Part shown: positions 33,814 through 41,300 of the stretch, in pieces
Position numbering within the stretch: position 1 is the first letter of the stretch
How the letters are laid out: every line of letters starts with the position of its first letter
Source of the DNA: Ruminococcaceae bacterium YAD3003
GTDB lineage: Bacteria; Bacillota; Clostridia; Saccharofermentanales; Saccharofermentanaceae
Direction of reading: 5' to 3'
Length of the DNA: 64,000 bases
Assembly (NCBI GenBank): GCA_900107185.1
Contig: FNPA01000014.1
Location: 17,352-81,351, forward strand
Position numbers and translations under genes: made by a program
Notes under the pieces: model-generated
Seen by the model: the letters and a program-made list of their open reading frames with translations, nothing else
Told to the model about the DNA's origin: nothing
The model's database searches: none

Positions 33814-33908
33814 TGGCGTCGACACCCGGAATTGAACCGGGACGCCGGAATGAACCGGTTACTCACGGTTTAGCAAACCGCTGCCTTACCAGTTAGGCTT
33901 ATATCGAC
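33814..33908 (-). tRNA. tRNA-Ser(GCT)
   Basis: Acceptor GTCGATA/TGTCGAC with encoded CCA (33814-33816); anticodon loop TTGCTAA; a long class II variable arm of about 17 bases with a stem is retained. Confidence 0.93.
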
Positions 33909-33911
33909 ATT

Positions 33912-34001
33912 TGGCGCCGTGTGAGAGATTCGAACTCCCAGACCGCTCTCGCGGCCAACAGTTTTCAAGACTGCCCCTCCTCCCCACTAAGGTAACACGG
34001 C
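33912..34001 (-). tRNA. tRNA-Ser(TGA)
   Basis: Acceptor GCCGTGT/ACACGGC, discriminator G, CCA encoded. Anticodon loop CTTGAAA. Long variable arm GGCCGC/GCGGTC present, as is normal for Ser. Confidence 0.93.
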
Positions 34002-34009
34002 AGATATAT

Positions 34010-34056
34010 TGGTTGTCCCTGTACGATTCGAACGTACACTAAAGGCGTCAGAAGCA
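34010..34056 (-). pseudogene. 3' half of a tRNA, probably tRNA-Gln(CTG), truncated
   Basis: Starting from CCA on the minus strand there is a full T arm (TGTACG/CGTACA), an acceptor 3' strand and an anticodon region TTCTGAC with CTG at 34-36. The D arm and 5' acceptor strand are missing; the sequence runs straight into the CCA of the tRNA-Ile next to it. A deletion has removed the 5' half. Confidence 0.75.
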
Positions 34057-34057
34057 T

Positions 34058-34134
34058 TGGTTGGAAAGGAGAGACTCGAACTCTCGACCACCGCTTTATA
34101 AGAACGGCACTCTAACCGGCTGAGTTACTTTCCA
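34058..34134 (-). tRNA. tRNA-Ile(TAT)
   Basis: Complete cloverleaf: acceptor TGGAAAG/CTTTCCA, A73, CCA; D stem ACTC/GAGT; anticodon stem CCGTT/AGCGG with loop CTTATAA. The anticodon TAT would read AUA directly; most bacteria use a lysidine-modified CAT tRNA for that. Confidence 0.9.
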
Positions 34135-34139
34135 GTGTC

Positions 34140-34213
34140 TGGTCGTAGCTGATAGAATCGAACTATCGTTACCCGCATATCAGGCGGATTTCCTGCCATT
34201 GAAAGAAGCTACG
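34140..34213 (-). tRNA. tRNA-Ile(GAT)
   Basis: Acceptor CGTAGCT/AGCTACG with A73 and CCA. D stem TTTC/GGAA and loop with GG; anticodon stem TCCGC/GCGGG, loop CTGATAT. The body differs from the common tRNA-Ile(GAT), with a weak D stem. Confidence 0.8.
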
Positions 34214-34216
34214 ATA

Positions 34217-34304
34217 TGGTGCCGTCTGAGGGTATCGAACCCACTCGAAGTCTCTGACTGACAGATTTACAGTCTGTCCCGCCTCCTTAACGGATTACGA
34301 CGGC
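34217..34304 (-). tRNA. tRNA-Tyr(GTA)
   Basis: Acceptor GCCGTCG/CAGACGGC region with CCA; anticodon loop CTGTAAA; long class II variable arm (CAGTCAGAGACTTCG), as is normal for bacterial Tyr. Confidence 0.92.
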
Positions 34305-34308
34305 ATTT

Positions 34309-34383
34309 TGGGTGGAACACCGGGAATCAAACCCGAACCAGCAGTGCCACAAACTGCCGTGCTGTCATTACACTATGAACCAC
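34309..34383 (-). tRNA. tRNA-His(GTG)
   Basis: Anticodon loop TTGTGGC. C73 faces G-1, the tRNA-His mark. The acceptor strand pairing GTGGTTCA/TGTTCCAC has two T-T mismatches in the middle, so the stem is weak and the tRNA may be degraded or use unusual pairing. Confidence 0.82.
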
Positions 34384-34387
34384 ATAT

Positions 34388-34460
34388 TGGTTGCGGAGCC
34401 GAGAGTCGAACTCGAGAGGTCGAGCTTATGAGGCTCGCATGGTCACCGTGCCTCTCCGCA
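34388..34460 (-). tRNA. tRNA-Met(CAT) or tRNA-Ile2(CAT)
   Basis: Acceptor TGCGGAG/CTCCGCA, A73, CCA; anticodon loop CTCATAA. The 1-72 pair is T-A and the anticodon stem lacks three G-C pairs, so it is not the initiator. Elongator Met and lysidine-type Ile cannot be told apart here. Confidence 0.88.
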
Positions 34461-34464
34461 ATAT

Positions 34465-34539
34465 TGGAGCTTCCCGTGAGATTCGAACTCACAATCTGCT
34501 GCTTACAAGGCAGCTGCCGTACCGTTGGGCCAGAGAAGC
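34465..34539 (-). tRNA. tRNA-Thr(TGT)
   Basis: Acceptor GCTTCTC/GGGAAGC, CCA; anticodon stem GCTGC/GCAGC, loop CTTGTAA. Confidence 0.92.
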
Positions 34540-34544
34540 ATACT

Positions 34545-34621
34545 TGGTGCCTGACAAGGGCCTCGAACCCTCATAAAACTGATTTTGAATCAGCCATGTC
34601 TGCCTATTGCATCAATCAGGC
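34545..34621 (-). tRNA. tRNA with Leu anticodon CAA, short variable loop
   Basis: Acceptor GCCTGAT/GTCAGGC, A73, CCA; anticodon stem GCTGA/TCAGT with loop TTCAAAA, anticodon CAA. Only about five bases (TTTAT) separate the anticodon and T stems, whereas bacterial tRNA-Leu should have a variable arm of 11 or more. The D stem is weak. Confidence 0.85.
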
Positions 34622-34725
34622 ATTACTACAGACGACGCAGTCGCGATCTGCTTTTCGGCTACTTGTTTTCATGTACTGCACCGTTTCGGTGTTTTCCCTA
34701 CTTCCTTTTGCCTATCATCTGTTGT

Positions 34726-34801
34726 TGGCACTCCCACAACGACTTGAACGCTGATACCCGGTTTAGAAGACCGGTGCACTTTCCGGTTGTGCTATAGGAG
34801 T
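34726..34801 (-). tRNA. tRNA-Arg(TCT)
   Basis: Acceptor ACTCCTA/TGGGAGT, G73, CCA; anticodon stem CCGGT/ACCGG with loop CTTCTAA. A spacer of 104 bp separates it from the Leu(CAA) gene. Confidence 0.9.
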
Positions 34802-34805
34802 GTAT

Positions 34806-34882
34806 TGGTGCGCCAGCCCGGATTCGAACCGGGAATGTCACGGGGCTTAAACCCGCCGTATATGCCGTTCTACTACAAGCGC
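34806..34882 (-). tRNA. tRNA with Leu anticodon TAA, short variable loop
   Basis: Acceptor GCGCTTG/CTGGCGC with one T-T mismatch, A73, CCA. Anticodon stem GCGGG/CCCGT, loop TTTAAGC. Variable region about six bases (GACATT). No class II arm. Confidence 0.85.
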
Positions 34883-34885
34883 ATT

Positions 34886-34963
34886 TGGTACCTCCGGTGG
34901 GAGTCGAACCCACAAAAGACACGGATCCTTAGTCCGTCGCATATGCCATTCTGCTACGAAGGT
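34886..34963 (-). tRNA. tRNA with Leu anticodon AAG, short variable loop
   Basis: Acceptor ACCTTCG/CGGAGGT, A73, CCA; anticodon stem ACGGA/TCCGT, loop CTAAGGA with AAG. A34 would need to become inosine to read more than CUU. Variable region about seven bases. The D loop (AGAATGGCATAT) closely matches that of the Leu(TAA) gene next to it. Confidence 0.85.
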
Positions 34964-34967
34964 ATGT

Positions 34968-35044
34968 TGGTATCCCCGACAGGATTTGAACCTGCAATGT
35001 ACCGGTTCTGAGCCGGATGCGTCTGCCGCTTCCGCCACGAGGAT
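34968..35044 (-). tRNA. tRNA with Leu anticodon CAG, short variable loop
   Basis: Acceptor ATCCTCG/CGGGGAT, A73, CCA; anticodon stem TCCGG/CCGGT, loop CTCAGAA. The D arm (GGCGGAAGCGGCAGACGC) is typical of tRNA-Leu. The variable region is just five bases (ACATT), so the usual arm is missing. Confidence 0.87.
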
Positions 35045-35049
35045 ATTTC

Positions 35050-35123
35050 TGGTCAGAGTAGAAGGAGTCGAACCCTCGCCACGTGGTCCCAGGCCACGGA
35101 TACTTCCGTTATATGACACCCTG
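35050..35123 (-). tRNA. tRNA-Pro(TGG) with C33
   Basis: Acceptor CAGGGTG/TACTCTG, A73, CCA; anticodon stem CGTGG/CCACG, perfect, so the loop is CCTGGGA and position 33 is C instead of U. Confidence 0.85.
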
Positions 35124-35126
35124 ATG

Positions 35127-35181
35127 TTGAAACAGGCCGTTATCCTATTATCAGAAGAAACCTAAAAACAACCTGTTTCAA
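35127..35181. repeat. Inverted repeat between tRNA-Pro and tRNA-Asp genes
   Basis: TTGAAACAGG (35127-35136) and CCTGTTTCAA (35172-35181) are perfectly complementary over 10 bp with 35 bases between. It may be a terminator-like or processing stem, or an insertion scar. Confidence 0.5.
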
Positions 35182-35213
35182 TGCGGATCTTTAAGACTGA
35201 ACAGACCAGTCTT

Positions 35214-35288
35214 TGGCGACCTCAAGGGGAGTTGAACCCCTATCTCCGGCGCGACAAGCCGGCATAATTGCCGTTATACGATGAGGCC
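35214..35288 (-). tRNA. tRNA-Asp(GTC)
   Basis: Acceptor GGCCTCA/TGAGGTC, G73 as expected for Asp, CCA; anticodon stem CCGGC/GCCGG, loop TTGTCGC (G37 instead of A). Confidence 0.92.
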
Positions 35289-35291
35289 ATT

Positions 35292-35367
35292 TGGTGGATG
35301 TGACAGGCATCGAACCTGCGACCTTCAGATTAAGAGTCTGCTACTCTGCCAACTGAGTTACACATCC
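35292..35367 (-). tRNA. tRNA-Lys(CTT)
   Basis: Acceptor GGATGTG/CACATCC, A73, CCA; anticodon stem GCAGA/TCTGA, loop CTCTTAA. Confidence 0.92.
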
Positions 35368-35371
35368 ATGT

Positions 35372-35446
35372 TGGTGGACCCAAAGAGACTCGAACTCTTA
35401 TCGCCCGGATTAAAGGTCCGGCGTGTTACCGTTACACTACAGATCC
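35372..35446 (-). tRNA. tRNA with Lys anticodon TTT, C33
   Basis: Acceptor GGATCTG/TGGGTCC, A73, CCA; anticodon stem CCGGA/TCCGG perfect, so the loop is CCTTTAA, giving anticodon TTT with C33. The D arm (GTGTAACGGTAACAC) resembles those of Gln/Glu tRNAs more than Lys. Confidence 0.8.
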
Positions 35447-35447
35447 A

Positions 35448-35523
35448 TGGTGGACGGTGTTGGTTTCGATCCAACCTCCCTTGGGCTTCAACCAAGCGCT
35501 TTCACCAGATTAGCTAACCATCC
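35448..35523 (-). tRNA. tRNA-Phe(GAA)
   Basis: Acceptor GGATGGT/ACCGTCC, A73, CCA; anticodon stem CTTGG/CCAAG, loop TTGAAGC. Confidence 0.93.
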
Positions 35524-35574
35524 GTTCTTGGGATAACAAGAAAGGCTTTGGTACCTTTTATGCCATCCCCAGAC

Positions 35575-35607
35575 TTTTCGCAAAGAGTGCCTGTTTCTTT
35601 GCGAAAA
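35575..35607. repeat. Perfect 12-bp hairpin between tRNA-Phe and tRNA-Asn genes
   Basis: TTTTCGCAAAGA (35575-35586) and TCTTTGCGAAAA (35596-35607) pair fully around a 9-base loop. With T/A runs at both ends it can act as a bidirectional terminator or as an RNA processing site. Confidence 0.55.
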
Positions 35608-35615
35608 ACCTGTAC

Positions 35616-35691
35616 TGGCACCCTTGGAAGGATTTGAACCTTCAACCTCCCGGTTAACGGCCGGATGCTCTACCTGTTGAGCTACAAAGGT
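35616..35691 (-). tRNA. tRNA-Asn(GTT) with C33
   Basis: First gene of the array by transcription order. Acceptor ACCTTTG/CAAGGGT, G73, CCA; anticodon stem TCCGG/CCGGG, loop CCGTTAA, so position 33 is C. The D arm is normal. Confidence 0.88.
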
Positions 35692-35727
35692 GTGTGAGAA
35701 ATTAAGTTTTCAAGGTGCATGAGCGAT

Positions 35728-35765
35728 AAAAAAGGACCGCTCGAATTTTTCTTTTCGGGCGATCC
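35728..35765 (-). terminator. Rho-independent terminator just upstream of the tRNA array
   Basis: On the minus strand GGATCGCCCGAA pairs with TTCGAGCGGTCC, then six T residues. It would stop transcription before the first tRNA, so either readthrough occurs or the array has its own promoter in the 35 bp left. Confidence 0.7.
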
Positions 35766-35809
35766 TGATATCATTCTTCAAAATTGTTTGTGCCTAAACA
35801 AAAGTAAGA

Positions 35810-35968
35810 TTAACATCGTAATCGCCCAATGCTGCCAATGCTCTTCAAATAGCTGTGATCGTTATCCAGGAGGGATATCAGGGCAAAAGAACATACTGAA
35901 CCAAACGCCGAAATGACGGGCGTTCTGAGATTCATTAATGATTTCTGTCTCATAGATGCAGTTTGCAT
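35810..35968 (-). CDS. Possible small protein (52 aa)
   Basis: The frame starts MQTASMRQKSLMNLRTPVIS and ends GRLRC; AAAGGA lies 8 bases before the ATG. It is placed between two intrinsic terminators, upstream of the tRNA array. Composition is mixed with one weak hydrophobic stretch. There is no family match, so it may be chance. Confidence 0.3.
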   Translation of the reverse strand: MQTASMRQKSLMNLRTPVISAFGSVCSFALISLLDNDHSYLKSIGSIGRLRC

Positions 35969-36007
35969 TGTTCTTTTCCTTTCACTTTATTCAAAGATTC
36001 CGAAAAT

Positions 36008-36070
36008 AAAAAAGAAGTGCTGAACGATCCGGACCTGCAATTATCAGGTCGGATGTCGGACAGGCACTTC
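36008..36070 (-). terminator. Long GC-rich hairpin with T run shortly after a promoter
   Basis: On the minus strand GAAGTGC ... GCACTTC forms an outer stem with inner CGACCTG/CAGGTC pairing, followed by TTTTTT. The promoter at 36084-36112 begins only about 7 bases earlier, so an RNA of about 70 nt would be made and ended here. No T-box motif is seen. Confidence 0.55.
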
Positions 36071-36083
36071 CTTCATCGCCGAT

Positions 36084-36112
36084 AAGATAACACAACAAAA
36101 ACTGACGCGCAA
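36084..36112 (-). promoter_or_regulatory. Sigma-A promoter reading toward the tRNA array
   Basis: On the minus strand TTGCGC (36107-36112) and TATCTT (36084-36089) are 17 bp apart, preceded by an A-rich stretch. It likely drives the short RNA and, after readthrough, the tRNA array. Confidence 0.45.
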
Positions 36113-36303
36113 CCCCTTTTTTGAAAATTCCTGAAATTTACTAAGCTCAATATTCACAAGGGTTTCGGGCTCTATATTATTAATATTTTGAAGATATATT
36201 TTGTGCCGTAAAAAGATGCAAAAAACAGAAAATATATGCGAGATGATTATGATAAGTGTTAGTTTGGAATATGCTGGCCTTCACTTTCTAGCAAGTAAGC
36301 AAT

Positions 36304-36337
36304 TATATTGAATCCTCAATATAAATTGAGATAAAAT
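36304..36337 (+). promoter_or_regulatory. Promoter and palindromic operator of the restriction-modification operon
   Basis: TATATTGA (36304-36311) and TCAATATA (36316-36323) form a perfect 8-4-8 palindrome. It overlaps a -35-like TTGAAT (36308-36313), with TAAAAT (36332-36337) 18 bp downstream. A repressor bound there would block the operon. AT-rich DNA from 36120 to 36300 holds nothing else I can support. Confidence 0.4.
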
Positions 36338-36366
36338 TATATAAAGATTATCATGGAGATTTAGCC

Positions 36367-37302
36367 TTGAACAATTTGATTTCGTTAAATGAATACCCTG
36401 TAAAACCAGTATTAAAGATGTTGTTGGCTGATAAGACAACAAAGCAGAATATTGTGTTCGCTACCGATAGTTACAGTTCTCTCGGGGATGCTTATCAGGC
36501 CAATCGTCAAATTGATACTAATTTGCTTATGCAAATGGGTGATGCAGCCATTCAGCCTCGTGTTTTGAAGTCTCTTCAAGATCAGGCAGATCGCACCAAG
36601 TCAAAAGCCGAGGTTATGACCCCTGCTTGGATAGTTAATAAGATGAATAACTATTGCGATGAGGATTGGTTCGGCCGTCCTTCTGTTTTTAATGTTGAGA
36701 ATGGTGAACGTTGGACAACTAATACCGATCCAATCATATTTCCCGAAGGTAAAGACTGGCAACAGTATGTTACTTCCATGCGAATCGAAATTACATGTGG
36801 AGAGGCTCCATATCTGGTGTCTCGTTACGATACTACAAAGGGAAAAATTATTATTCCAGTTAAAGATAGGGTCGGTGTGCTCGATAGAAAGCTCCGCATT
36901 GTTAAAGAGAACACTTCAACAAAAGAAGAGTGGCTTAAATGGGCTATCAAAGCCTATGAGAGCACTTACGGATTCGAGTATCAGGGTGATAATCTTTTGA
37001 TCGGGCGTATAAACCTGTTGATTACTTTCGTTGATTACATGCAAGATAAGTGGAACGAGAACCCGACCGATGCCGAACTGCGCAAGGTAGCGAATATTAT
37101 TGTTTGGAATCTATGGCAGATGGATGGTCTTACGGGAACAGTGCCTTTTGCTTATCGGGAAGTATCACATAAGCAGTTGTCGTTTTTTGATTTTATTGAT
37201 GGCAGTGAAAATGAAACAGTTAAAGAGTTATTGCCAGCTTTGATTTATGATTGGAAGAAAAAGTGTTCCGTTACATACAACAGTTTAAAGGAGAGCAAGT
37301 AA
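36367..37302 (+). CDS. Restriction-modification methyltransferase-like protein, N-terminal half (311 aa)
   Basis: Starts with TTG (GGAG lies 8 bases ahead). It has the SAM-binding-region layout of Eco57I-type adenine methyltransferases: the entry segment RTKSKAEVMTPAWIVNKMNN, then IEITCGEAPYLVSRYD (motif I-like) and IGRINLLITFVDYM. The NPPY catalytic motif is absent and instead is in the next gene. The two ORFs are separated by one base, so a methyltransferase appears to be split into two chains. The substrate is adenine N6 by family; the recognition site is unknown. Confidence 0.7.
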   Translation: MNNLISLNEYPVKPVLKMLLADKTTKQNIVFATDSYSSLGDAYQANRQIDTNLLMQMGDAAIQPRVLKSLQDQADRTKSKAEVMTPAWIVNKMNNYCDEDWFGRPSVFNVENGERWTTNTDPIIFPEGKDWQQYVTSMRIEITCGEAPYLVSRYDTTKGKIIIPVKDRVGVLDRKLRIVKENTSTKEEWLKWAIKAYESTYGFEYQGDNLLIGRINLLITFVDYMQDKWNENPTDAELRKVANIIVWNLWQMDGLTGTVPFAYREVSHKQLSFFDFIDGSENETVKELLPALIYDWKKKCSVTYNSLKESK

Positions 37303-37303
37303 T

Positions 37304-38377
37304 ATGAAATTTGATTACTGCATAGGAAATCCCCCGTATCAATTATCTGCAGATGCCACACGCGATCAACCTATTTATGGAGATTTTATGGAAGCGGCAT
37401 ACACACTGTCAGATAAAGTGGAGTTAATCACTCCTGGCAAGTTTCTTTTTGATGCGGGAGCTACTAATAAAGAGTGGAACAGTAAGATGTTGAATGATTC
37501 GCATCTAAAAGTATTATCCTATGAACCAAATGCAAAAAAAGTTTTTTCTAATGTGGGTTTTTCTGGCGGTGTCGTCATTACCTATCGTGATACAAGCAGA
37601 GAGTATGGTGCTATTGGATTCTTTTCTGTTTATAAAGAAATCAATACGATTTTAGACAAGGTTAAAAGAACACATCCTACTTCGTTTAGTTCTATTATGT
37701 ATGGTCAAGGAAGCTATAAATTTTCCAGTCTTATGCATCAGGAGCATCCAGAAATAAGATATAACGAAGACGAGAATGGTAACAATATAGGCATTTTGAG
37801 CAAAGGACACGATAATGATATAGCAACAAGTGCTTTGGATAAATTGGATAAAATTATAATGTTTGAAGACCGTCCAAACGATGGATTTGATTACATAAAA
37901 GTTTTGGGCCGAAAAAACAATGAAAGAGCATATAGTTATATTCGCCGTGATTACATTGGGCCTCATCCTAATTTAGACACGTTCAAGGTTGTTTTTTCAA
38001 ATGCAGATGGTGCTGCAGGAACTATAGGCAATCCAATACCTGCAAGAATAATAGGCAAACCGAGTATTCTCAAACCTGGCGAGGCTTATACTCAAACATT
38101 TATAGGAATTGGCTGTTTTGCAACTGAAACAGAAGCAATTAATGTTTCCAAATATATTAAAACTCGGTTTTGTAGAACTTTACTTGGAGCACTGAAGGCT
38201 ACACAACATATTCCTCCTGAAAAGTGGAAGTATGTTCCGCTGCTAACATTTACAGAGAACCCAAATATAGATTGGTCAACATCTATTGATGAGATTGACT
38301 CACAACTATATACGTTATACGGACTGAAAGATGATGAGATTCTCTTTATAAAAACTCATATAAAGGAGATGGAATAA
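37304..38377 (+). CDS. Restriction-modification methyltransferase-like protein with NPPY motif (357 aa)
   Basis: Begins at once with the catalytic motif IV, DYCIGNPPYQL (residues 4-14), of N6-adenine methyltransferases. Next is the motif-V/VI region KVELITPGKFLFDAGA, followed by a target-recognition-type region (about residues 120-300) ending in PPEKWKYVPLLTF, which is common in Eco57I-like enzymes. Motif I is not present and is supplied by the upstream gene. The stop-start distance is one base. Most likely the two chains form one enzyme. Confidence 0.75.
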   Translation: MKFDYCIGNPPYQLSADATRDQPIYGDFMEAAYTLSDKVELITPGKFLFDAGATNKEWNSKMLNDSHLKVLSYEPNAKKVFSNVGFSGGVVITYRDTSREYGAIGFFSVYKEINTILDKVKRTHPTSFSSIMYGQGSYKFSSLMHQEHPEIRYNEDENGNNIGILSKGHDNDIATSALDKLDKIIMFEDRPNDGFDYIKVLGRKNNERAYSYIRRDYIGPHPNLDTFKVVFSNADGAAGTIGNPIPARIIGKPSILKPGEAYTQTFIGIGCFATETEAINVSKYIKTRFCRTLLGALKATQHIPPEKWKYVPLLTFTENPNIDWSTSIDEIDSQLYTLYGLKDDEILFIKTHIKEME

Positions 38378-38378
38378 T

Positions 38379-41300
38379 ATGGCTAAGATTAATCCTAATA
38401 ACGATATTCATACAACAGCCCCAATAATGCCGATGATTTATGCTGCCCGCATTCCATATGATATTAGATGGAAGGATGGCTGGCTAAAAATAGGCGAGGC
38501 TCGTACTCAATCTGTAGAAAAGAGATTATCTCAAGAAGGACATGAAATAGATGCTGATTTAGAACCGGTATGGTGGGATAACGCTTTGTTCGTTGGTACT
38601 CCCATAAGATTCTTTAGAGATACTGAATTTCATAAGTACCTTAAGAACAAAAAGGTTGAGTGCGCTAAGAGACGTTCATCTGGTAATGATATGGAAGTGT
38701 TCAAAATTGATCCAGATGAAGCTTACAGATTGTTTTCCGAATTTCGTATGAATCGTGGTGTTGTTGAGCATGATTTCTGTGTTGCAGACTATTCTCTTCG
38801 TAAAGAACAGCAGGATGCTGTGGATATGGCATTTGATTATGCTCAGAGTCACCCTGGTGGAGAGTTTTTGTGGAATGCAAAGCCTCGCTTTGGTAAAACA
38901 CTCGCGACATATGATCTGGCTAAACGTCTCGGTGCTAAGAATGTTTTGATTGTTACGAACAGACCTGCGATTGCAAATAGCTGGTTCGATGATTACAAGC
39001 AGTTTATCGGTCGCGGTTCTAATGGATATTTCTTTGTCAGCGGAACAGACTCTCTTAAGGATAAGAGTGAGGTCTTGTCTTTTAGCGAATACGAAGATAC
39101 AGTAAAAGCAAGAGGAAAAGGATTCCCTTTGATTTACTTTGTGTCTTTACAGGACCTTAAAGGCTCAAAGTATTTCAGTGCCGAGGGACTTGATAAGCTT
39201 CGAGAAATCAGCACGATCAAGTGGGATCTGCTTGTTGTTGATGAAGCACATGAAGGAGTTGATACTTACAAGACCGACATCGCGTTTACTCAAATTAAGC
39301 GAAAATTCACATTGCATTTGTCCGGTACTCCTTTTAAGGCACTGGCAAGCGAGAAGTTTAAGAACGATGCGATATTTAACTGGACGTATGCCGATGAACA
39401 GAAGAAAAAGGCAGAGTTTGCAGGACGAGCGGACAATCCTTATGCTGAATTGCCTAAACTCAATATGTTCGTTTATAAGATTTCCGATATGGCAGCTGAT
39501 AAGCTCCGAAAGGGTATCGATTTGGGCGACGAAAGCGGTAAATATTCATTTGATCTCGGAGAATTCTTCAAAACAATAGAAATGAGTAACGGTACTGTAA
39601 GCTTCGTCGAAAACGCTGCCGTAGATGCTTTCTTGGATTGCTTGACGACAAATGAAAAGTATCCGTTTTCTACTGATAAACTTCGTGGTGAACTAAAACA
39701 TACGCTTTGGTTATTGGATAGAATCGATAGTTGCAAAGCTTTGCAGAAGAAACTGGAGAATCATCCTATTTTTAAGGATTATAAGATTATTCCTGCATAT
39801 GGGAACGGAAAAGTAGATGAAAGTGATCCTGCTGTCTTGAATTCTTTTAAGGCAGTTAAGTCTGCTATCGAAGAATGCGAGAACGGCACAAGCGGTAAAC
39901 GAGGTACTATTACCCTTTCTGTTGGCCAATTAACTACGGGTGTAACTATTCCTGAATGGACTGCCGTTTTAATGCTTTCTAATATCAGCAGTCCTGCCGC
40001 ATATATGCAGGCTGCTTTCAGAGCCCAGAACCCAGGTACTTTCATATCAACCGAACCAAATGAAGCCGGAGAATTTGAAGTCAGAGCAAAAGAAAATGCG
40101 TATGTATTCGATTTTGATCCGGCAAGAACACTCACAGTCTTTGATCAGTTCGCGAATAATCTTAACCTCGGCACTATCAACGGCGGCGGTACGCTTGAAC
40201 AGCGTAAGGCTAATATCCATGAATTATTGAATTTCTTCCCGGTCATTGGCGAAGACGAAGACGGCACTCTCGTCGAACTCGATGTCGAACAGGTTCTCAC
40301 TATTCCTCGTAAGATACGTTCTCAGGAAGTTGTTCGCAGAGGCTTCATGAGCAATTTCTTGTTTAATATTAGCAATGTATTCAGTCTTCCCAAGCCGGTT
40401 ATGGACGTCATAAATAAACTTGAACCGACGAAAGAAGGCAAGAGTGGGAAGAAAGGCGCTGACATTGTTATTTCTGCCTCAAGCGGTTTTGTAGTTGACG
40501 ATGATGGCAATGTAACGTCTACTGACGAGCATACCCAAGATGTTGTTAGAGATCTCTTTGGCGATAAGAAGTATTCAACAGTTACTGTCGATGATGTCTC
40601 TGACCTGGTAGAGAGCTCTTCAAAGCAGGACAAGGTTGATGTTTTGGCGAATCAGTTAGCTTCGATCCTTGAGACATCTGCACAGAGTGTTGTATCTGAC
40701 GCTAAAGAGCAATATGGCGACGATATGAGAGTTTCTGATAATAATCAGCTCAATTCTCATTTCAAGAATAAAGCGGCAAAGACAGCGCAGGATTTGGCTG
40801 CTGATTTTAAGATCAAGCAGAATATCATGGAAAAAGAACGCGATGAAGCGATCGAGCAGATCATGGACAGCATTGATACTGCTAATTTGACTGAAACTCA
40901 GGTAGAGGCCGCTATAGAAGAAAAGCAGGCTGAGATCGATCAGGAATTTGAGCAGAAGAAGTCTGAATTGAAATCTGAAATGACGCAGCAGATTACTGAC
41001 GCGGTAAATCTATTTACTGAAGAAAGCAAGACAACAACTGCAAAAGTAATGGAGGAAAAAAAAGAACAGCGCAGAGCTACTGATATTATGGAAGATATAC
41101 GTGAAAGACTGCGTGGCTTCTCTCGGACTATTCCATCATTCATTATGGCATATAGCAAAGACGACGATGGAAATCCGGTTGAAATAACATTGGATTCTTT
41201 CGATAGAATCATTGACGACGATGTGTTTGTTGAAGTAACCAGTATAACGCTCGAACAGTTTAGGCAGTTGCGTGACGGTTTTGATTACACTGACGAGAGC

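Noticed and set aside
34308..35011. Plus-strand reading frames across the tRNA array with plausible-looking translations
   Set aside because: They are translations of the antisense of tRNA genes; the repeated R-x-E-x-N words come from the conserved T loop.
35372..35446. Reading the TTT-anticodon tRNA as an ochre suppressor (TTA)
   Set aside because: It needs a shifted stem with mismatches; the CCGGA/TCCGG stem is perfect and fixes TTT.
33814..35691. Regular TTGG-spaced units that could be taken for a CRISPR or tandem repeat array
   Set aside because: The common words are the CCA ends and T loops of tRNA genes. The units differ in sequence and fold as tRNAs. No CRISPR repeat was found in the window.
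36008..36070. T-box riboswitch before the tRNA array
   Set aside because: The T-box consensus and specifier structure are missing; only a hairpin with a T run is seen.
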